Assembly: GCA_021828245.1 (NCBI GenBank)
Contig: JAKASC010000066.1
Span: 1 to 10,279 of the forward strand
Length of the DNA stretch: 10,279 bases
DNA from: Acidobacteriota bacterium
GTDB lineage: Bacteria > Acidobacteriota > Terriglobia > UBA7540
Direction of reading: 5' to 3'
Made by a program: the position numbers and the translations under genes. The notes under the pieces are model-generated. The model had not been told where the DNA came from. It saw only the letters and a list, made by a program, of their open reading frames with translations, and did no database searches. Positions 5,883 through 10,279 of this stretch are shown piece after piece. How positions within the stretch are numbered: position 1 is the first letter of the stretch; every line of letters starts with the position of its first letter.

Positions 5883-6298
5883 TATCGACTGGGAAGTCAA
5901 GCAAAAACACTGCCGCGACGGCCGGACTTTCTGTTGCTCCCAGCCCCCCGTGACTGAACCGGGGTGTTTCCGACGGGCGTCATCGCCGCATTCCTGCCAT
6001 TTCGGTTTTCCTTTCCCAGCGGTTTTCATCGCCCTTCGCGATGGAGCCAATCCGATCTGAAACTCACAAGCAGAACGGTTGTCAACGGGCAACCCATGGT
6101 TCTATGTGGGACTCGTGGCCCATAGCTATGTCGGGTTATCCGGGGGGGCCTAGAGTGAGAAGCGAGACTCGGTGCACGAAGCACGTAGCGGCCCACATTT
6201 CCACTTGAGACTCTACCCCGAACCCCGAGTGTTCCAGAACCGGATTCGCGCCCGCCGCAAAGATCTCCGAGAATGGAACGGACTCGGTCCAGAAACAC
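5883..6298. other. Non-coding stretch between two IS remnants
   Basis: About 415 bp hold no credible gene; the open frames give Arg/Pro/Ser-rich translations without domain signatures. It contains a 6-bp stem-loop CATCGC/GCGATG (6027-6043) and a perfect 10-bp palindrome CATAGCTATG (6121-6130) with a nearby second CTATGT copy. The part next to 6299 lies directly downstream of the IS110-type reading frame and is probably the non-coding end of that element. I found no terminal repeats that would fix its boundary. Confidence 0.4.
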
Positions 6299-7101
6299 TC
6301 AAGCTGTTGGCGGTTTCAGATATTGGGCGTCAAACGCCACTCCTTTCCGCCAGACCCTCCAACTAATCGTGGCCATCTTTCGCGCCAGGGTGAGACGCGC
6401 CATCTCGGGTCTCATCCCCATGGCAACCAGAGCCTCGTAGAAATCCTGGAACGGACCCTTCGTCGTGGAGGCTTGGATCGCGGCGCTCTTGAAAACATAC
6501 TTGCGATGATGATTGTGGGCAGGGTCGAGTCCCCGTACGAATGCCGGCTTTTTCGATCGCTGGAGTTGGCCGTCCACATACCGGTGATCGGCACTGGTCT
6601 GGGTCACGACTCCCAACCCGCTGTACTTCCAGAGCATTAGCTGGGTGCGGAACCGATGCGGCGTCTGGACAATGGCCACGAGCAGGGCCGCGCGGATCGG
6701 GCCCAGGGACGGAATCGAACGAAGCAATTACCAGGCCGGGTGCTTCTTGCCTTCAGCGAGGATCTCTCGCCGCGCTTGTTGGCGCCAGCGAACCCGTGCG
6801 TCGAGCTGCTCGTATAAATCTCGGCCTGGTGGCGAACGCTCGCTGGGGTGACCTTGCGCAGCCACGCCTCACGATGGCGCGGGTTATAAACCCTCTCGCC
6901 CGCACAGGGAATGCCCCAGCTGCGATAGATAGCCTTGACCCGGTTCATGACCCGCACCAGATCTTGACCCAGGGTCAGATAAGCCCGGACCCGTTCTTTC
7001 AACGTGCGCAGGCCGTTCTTTCCATGATAGACCGCGCGGAGGGAATGGAGGCGCAACCGATCGGCCAGCTTGCGCGCAGCGATGCGGTCGTTTTCCAGCG
7101 T
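6299..7101 (-). pseudogene. Degenerate IS110-family transposase (N-terminal truncation, frameshift, nonsense codon)
   Basis: Read on the - strand from 7101, the sequence starts inside the N-terminal DEDD domain with ENDRIAARKLADRLRLHSLR, continues through ERVRAYLTLGQDLVRVMNRV and RSWGIPCAGERVYNPRHR, then loses frame near 6811-6820. There the frame changes to YEQLDARVRWRQQARREILA, as if two bases were added in GAGATTTATAC. At 6728-6730 a TAA interrupts HPAW-stop-LLRSIPSLGP, probably a CAA-to-TAA change. The rest is the complete transposase_20-type C-terminal domain: SIPSLGPIRAALLVAI, the YSGLGV strand, SKKPAFVRGLD, FKSAAIQAS with the conserved Ser, and RPEMARLTLARKMATI, ending at TGA 6299-6301. 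The first ~100 residues, including the first catalytic acidic residues, are absent. It cannot make an active enzyme. Confidence 0.85.
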
Positions 7102-7122
7102 TGCGGACGACGCCAGCTTGGC

Positions 7123-7251
7123 CCAGGTGGCACCCGTAGGCGTGAAATGCAGGTGGTAGCGCGGGCGCTTGGCGAGCCGACGCTGGATGAGCGGTGTCTT
7201 GTGAGTGCCGTAGTTATCCAGAAGCAGATGCGCGTGCAGGGAGACGGCCAC
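7123..7251 (-). pseudogene. IS630-type DDE transposase fragment
   Basis: About 43 residues carry a highly diagnostic block: HLLLDNYGTHKTPLIQRRLA followed by YHLHFTPTGATW. In IS630-family transposases the LDNYGTHK motif contains the second catalytic Asp and HFTPT-A-SW precedes the final catalytic Glu. The family sequence normally goes on with a WLN-E segment, but here it stops at TGATW and runs in the same frame into the IS110-type fragment from about 7101. Upstream the frame closes at a TGA within 40 bp. It is a fragment of a dead element, and the boundary between the two elements is somewhere in 7101-7125. Confidence 0.75.
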
Positions 7252-7345
7252 TCCCCCTTCCTCCTCTCGAGGTAATTCACCCCGTCATCTTACGCACACT
7301 GCCGTCTGTCCGTGCTGCGGGCTCCGTCCTGTTTCCGGTCCACTA

Positions 7346-10026
7346 CTAAAACGTCAGCTTCATCGAAATGGTCACGATGCGCGATACGTCGGAGGGTTGA
7401 ATCGTTCCGAATCCGGTGCATGTGACCCCACTGCAATTTACCGGACTGTTGTTATTGAGATTTGGGCCTCCCCACTGCGGAGTGTTGGTCGCATTGGTGG
7501 CTTCAATCCGGGTTTGCAGGAACATGTCTTCCCATGGAATCGCAAATCTCTTTTCCAGCGCAGCATCCATCTGGAACTGGGAAGGTTGCCGCAGGTAGCT
7601 TAGGTTTTCGGGCGTTGTGCGCGGTTGCCACTGCGCGAGGTTCTGGTAACAGTTGGGGTTGTTGTTAATCCAGTGCTGTATGGTTTGACCATTGGGAGGC
7701 GCATAACTCACGCAGCCGGGGCCGGTAACAAAGTTCGCCGCCGGAACCCCTTCCGGGAATCCCGTGTGCCAGTCGACCATTGTGTCCAGCAGCCAATGAT
7801 TCAGGAATCCGCCCAGCACCCCATGGGCGCTTCGAAACAGAAGCTTCCCCTTCCCAAAGGGCAGCGGCCAGACGACGGTCGAGGTAATAAGATGCCTAAC
7901 GTCGTTGCCGGCAGGGCCATAGTACAGGGCTGGGCTGATGTAGGCGCCGTTGTTCAGGTAATTATTCGCGTACATCCAGTTTGAGTAGGTGTAATCAAAT
8001 ACGTAATCAAGTGAATAGATCTTACGATCCACCTGTATCTGTAGGGCATTGTAATTCGAGTAGCCGTTGTCACCGCTGAGGGAGATGCCGTTGAATAGTG
8101 GCCAGGGCCGCATCAACTCCCACGCCGGAAGCTTCGGGGAGGAACCGAGCGATGTCGCAAGAGGCAAAACACCGTAGAAGGGATTCGAAACGAGATTATT
8201 GCAGATAGCGTTGTCCTGGAAGCACGCCTGCTGTTCCGCGGTGGTGATGACGTCCTGGTTTTGGCCGACGCCAAGCCCATGGGAGTGGCTTCCCGCATAC
8301 GCCACATCCAGACGCGTACGCCACGGCAGTTGCCGCTGGATATCCGCCATCCAATGCTGGGTCCATTCGACGTGTTCCGTCCCCGGATAATGGGTGATAC
8401 CATTGCCGGCATTTGTCTCAAGACCCGCGCTGGCCCCAACCGGCGACAGGACGCCGTTCGGGTACGGAATCCCGGAGGCAAAGTACCCCGACGGATTCAG
8501 GTTGTTGTCCAGTGAGGCGATATAGAAAGTGCCCTGGTTGAAACCGTAGGTCTCCGTGCCGCTAAGTCCGTAATCCGTGTAGATGCCGAATCCGGCGCGA
8601 AACACAGTTTTCGGAGTGATGGCCCAGGCGAACCCGACCCGCGGTTGCCAGTTGTCCTCTGCGATTCCATAGGCACTGCGGGACCGACCGTCCGTCGCCA
8701 CCGGCAGGAAACCGCCGGTCAGCGGATTGGGCAGATTCGGATAGGCCGTATAGTTAATCTGGCTCGTGTAGGGATTGGTGCAGGTCAGGCAGAATGGTCC
8801 GTTAATCAGATTGTGGCGTTCGGTCGGAGCGCTGTACCCGTCCCAGCGCAGGCCCAGGTCCAGCGTTAGATTCCTTCGGACCCTGTAGTAATCCTCGACG
8901 TACAACCCGTACTGGCGGAAACTGATGTAGTTGAAATGATCCCAGCTCAGGCTGCCGGAGCTCGGGTCGCCGAGCAGAAGGTCGGCCATGCTCAACCCGC
9001 TGTCCTTGGTGGCCGTCAGAGGATTGAGCCGGGTCCACTGCCCATTAAAGCTGAACGAACCGTTGGGCTGTCCCGGGACGCCAGTGCCGCCCTCCTCAAT
9101 CACATTGTATTGAAACCCGTAATTCAGCGTGTGCCTGCCAACAACCTGCGCGAAGCTGGGTGAAAAATACCACTGGTTTTCAACACTTGAATTGAAGGTG
9201 TTGGCAAAAATCCCGGTGAACCCACTCGGGCTGATGGTGGGTACAATATTCTGGTGCGTTGTCGTCGGCACAAAAGGCATCTTGAGACCGGCCAGCTTGG
9301 AGCCGGTGAAATTCTGCTGCACAGCAACGTCCTGGACGTTGCCGTTAACCCAGCGGAAAAACGATACCTTGAAGTTCCCGACCAGCGATGGTGAGAAGGT
9401 CTTGGTCGCGTCCAGCATCGCATCGTTGTGGAAGGTCGGGTTCTGCGACATCGTCGAGCCCGGCCCCGGGAAATCGTTGCCGGATGAGTTGTTGAAGTCA
9501 TTCTCACGAATGTAGAGCCCGTACACGCGCAGGCTCTGCGAGAAGTCGCGATCCACGCGTATCAGGTACTGCCCGTAACCCAGATTGCGCGGGCCAGCAA
9601 CCGCATAGTTATTGAAGTCGCCGGGCCGGTTGGGCAGCGGATACGTGTTCACTATCGCCTGACCGATAGGATTGATGTCAGCCAAGGGAATCGTATCACC
9701 TGGAAATGGGCTTCGGTTATAGGTGATGCATTGCTTGGATGAGTTGAATTTGACACAGTGGACGCTCGCCGGGTTGTAAATCGTGTAGCCTGTCCCGGCA
9801 AAGTTTCCTTGACGCATCGCCGCCGTCGGTACGCTCTCGATCCCGCCAATCGGCTCAGCCTGCCGCCAGCCGTCGAAGCTCCCGAAGAAAAATGTCTTGC
9901 CCTTTTGAATCGGTCCGCCGAGCGTGCCGCCATACCGGTTGGAGATATCTTCGGTCTTGGGAATCCCGGCAACGTCATTCTGAATCCGGTTGGCATCCAG
10001 GGCCTGGCCTGACCAATACTCATAAA
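7346..10026 (-). pseudogene. TonB-dependent receptor, Oar-like, lacking its N-terminus
   Basis: A continuous frame of about 890 codons covers the end of the plug and the whole beta-barrel of a large outer-membrane receptor of the acidobacterial carboxypeptidase-regulatory-domain type. The frame extends upstream of the ATG at 9817: codons read LYEYWSGQALDANRIQNDVA, then RYGGTLGGPIQKGKTFFFG, a very typical segment that normally sits well inside such proteins. An in-frame TAA at 10034-10036 closes it, and similarity ends at about 10026. Missing are the signal peptide, the Ig-like CarboxypepD_reg domain and most of the plug, so export is impossible as it stands. The barrel shows many alternating strands and ends in SMKLTF with the terminal Phe typical of BAM substrates, stop TAG at 7346-7348. 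Substrate unknown; relatives import large glycans or peptides. It is probably a fragment, although a splice elsewhere or an assembly fault cannot be excluded. Confidence 0.85.
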
Positions 10027-10116
10027 GATGGATTTATCCCCCGGAAAGCGCACGCGCCCTTGCAGTCGTTTGACCGGTTCGATTTTTTTTGCGCTGGCCT
10101 GACTGAGAAAACTCAC
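10027..10116 (-). pseudogene. aroA: 5' fragment of aroA, EPSP synthase
   Basis: A GTG at 10114-10116 opens a frame with SFLSQASAKKIEPVKRLQGR followed by VRFPGDKSI, the characteristic N-terminus of 3-phosphoshikimate 1-carboxyvinyltransferase, the sixth step of the shikimate pathway. The Lys-Ser of the DKS motif bind phosphoenolpyruvate and shikimate-3-phosphate. The family continues with S-H-R, but here similarity stops right after the Ile and the DNA becomes TonB-receptor sequence read in another frame. Only ~30 of the usual ~430 codons remain, so this copy encodes no enzyme. In the same frame the remaining codons down to 9652 are an out-of-frame reading of the receptor. A TATAGT hexamer at 10228-10233 (- strand) could be its -10 box, but no good -35 is seen. 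Confidence 0.75.
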
Positions 10117-10120
10117 CCTG

Positions 10121-10126
10121 CTCCTT
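10121..10126 (-). promoter_or_regulatory. Ribosome-binding site supporting the aroA GTG start
   Basis: The - strand reads AAGGAG-CAGG-GTG, a perfect Shine-Dalgarno core four bases before the GTG at 10116. It supports GTG as the aroA start in preference to an upstream ATG at 10198-10200, whose extra codons show no family similarity. The spacing is slightly short. Confidence 0.5.
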
Positions 10127-10279
10127 GATGGCTCCGTCCCGTGGCAACCTGCGCCGCGCTGCAACGTCCCGTTGAAGAATTCGGATTCCCCGCCCGCCAA
10201 CTCCGCCGCGAGCGCTCTTTCTACTTTACTATAACTGCCCTATCGTCATCTCGCCGAGCGTGTTATATTCGGCGTGTTG

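Noticed and set aside
6026..6298. 90-codon - strand frame after the IS110 remnant
   Set aside because: Arg/Ser/Pro-rich translation without similarity; it lies in the non-coding flank of the element.
7255..7345. Possible IS terminal repeat between the IS630 fragment and the receptor stop
   Set aside because: I could not find a matching inverted partner elsewhere in the window, so no element boundary can be claimed.
9652..10200. 182-codon frame taken as one protein
   Set aside because: Only codons from the GTG at 10116 to about 10027 match a family (AroA). Beyond the junction it is the wrong frame of the receptor, and upstream of the GTG nothing is recognisable.

Overview
The window reads as soil-type Acidobacteriota chromosome. 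The main pointer is the large outer-membrane receptor fragment on the right, whose sequence style (GGP(I)QKGKTFFFGSF-type motif, C-terminal Phe, Oar-like beta-barrel) is typical of the expanded TonB-dependent receptor families of that phylum. The GC-rich, mostly Shine-Dalgarno-poor genes on the left fit this. The phylum assignment is inferred from sequence recognition only.

Left part (1-2910, all +): the last two membrane helices of an APC-type permease, a PP2C-type protein phosphatase, a Hanks-type Ser/Thr kinase anchored by a helix at its extreme C-terminus, and a Dph6-like ATP pyrophosphatase with its own sigma70-like promoter. Phosphatase and kinase are 24 bp apart and form the usual writer/eraser pair for Ser/Thr phosphorylation.

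Middle: 2911-3413 carries no credible gene but several stem-loops, ending in an 11-bp perfect stem followed by a T-rich run on the + strand. This is either the long 3' UTR of the Dph6-like gene or a small structured RNA. From 5686 down to 3414 (all -) lie a VapB-like antitoxin without its toxin, an extended SDR epimerase/reductase and a diacylglycerol-kinase-family lipid kinase.

Right part: 5700-7300 is an insertion-sequence graveyard containing the tail of an integrase-core transposase, an IS110-family transposase with N-terminal truncation, a frameshift and a nonsense codon, and a short IS630-type fragment fused in frame to the IS110 remnant. 7346-10026 (-) is a TonB-dependent receptor that has lost its N-terminus. 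At about 10024-10030 it is abruptly joined to the first ~30 codons of aroA (EPSP synthase), cut right after the active-site PGDKSI motif. This junction and the IS debris mark the right third as rearranged DNA. I found no CRISPR array, tRNA or rRNA, and no convincing new multi-gene system. The points most worth a second look are the aroA/receptor junction, the structured intergenic region, the orphan antitoxin, and the -10-like hexamers directly before several start codons.
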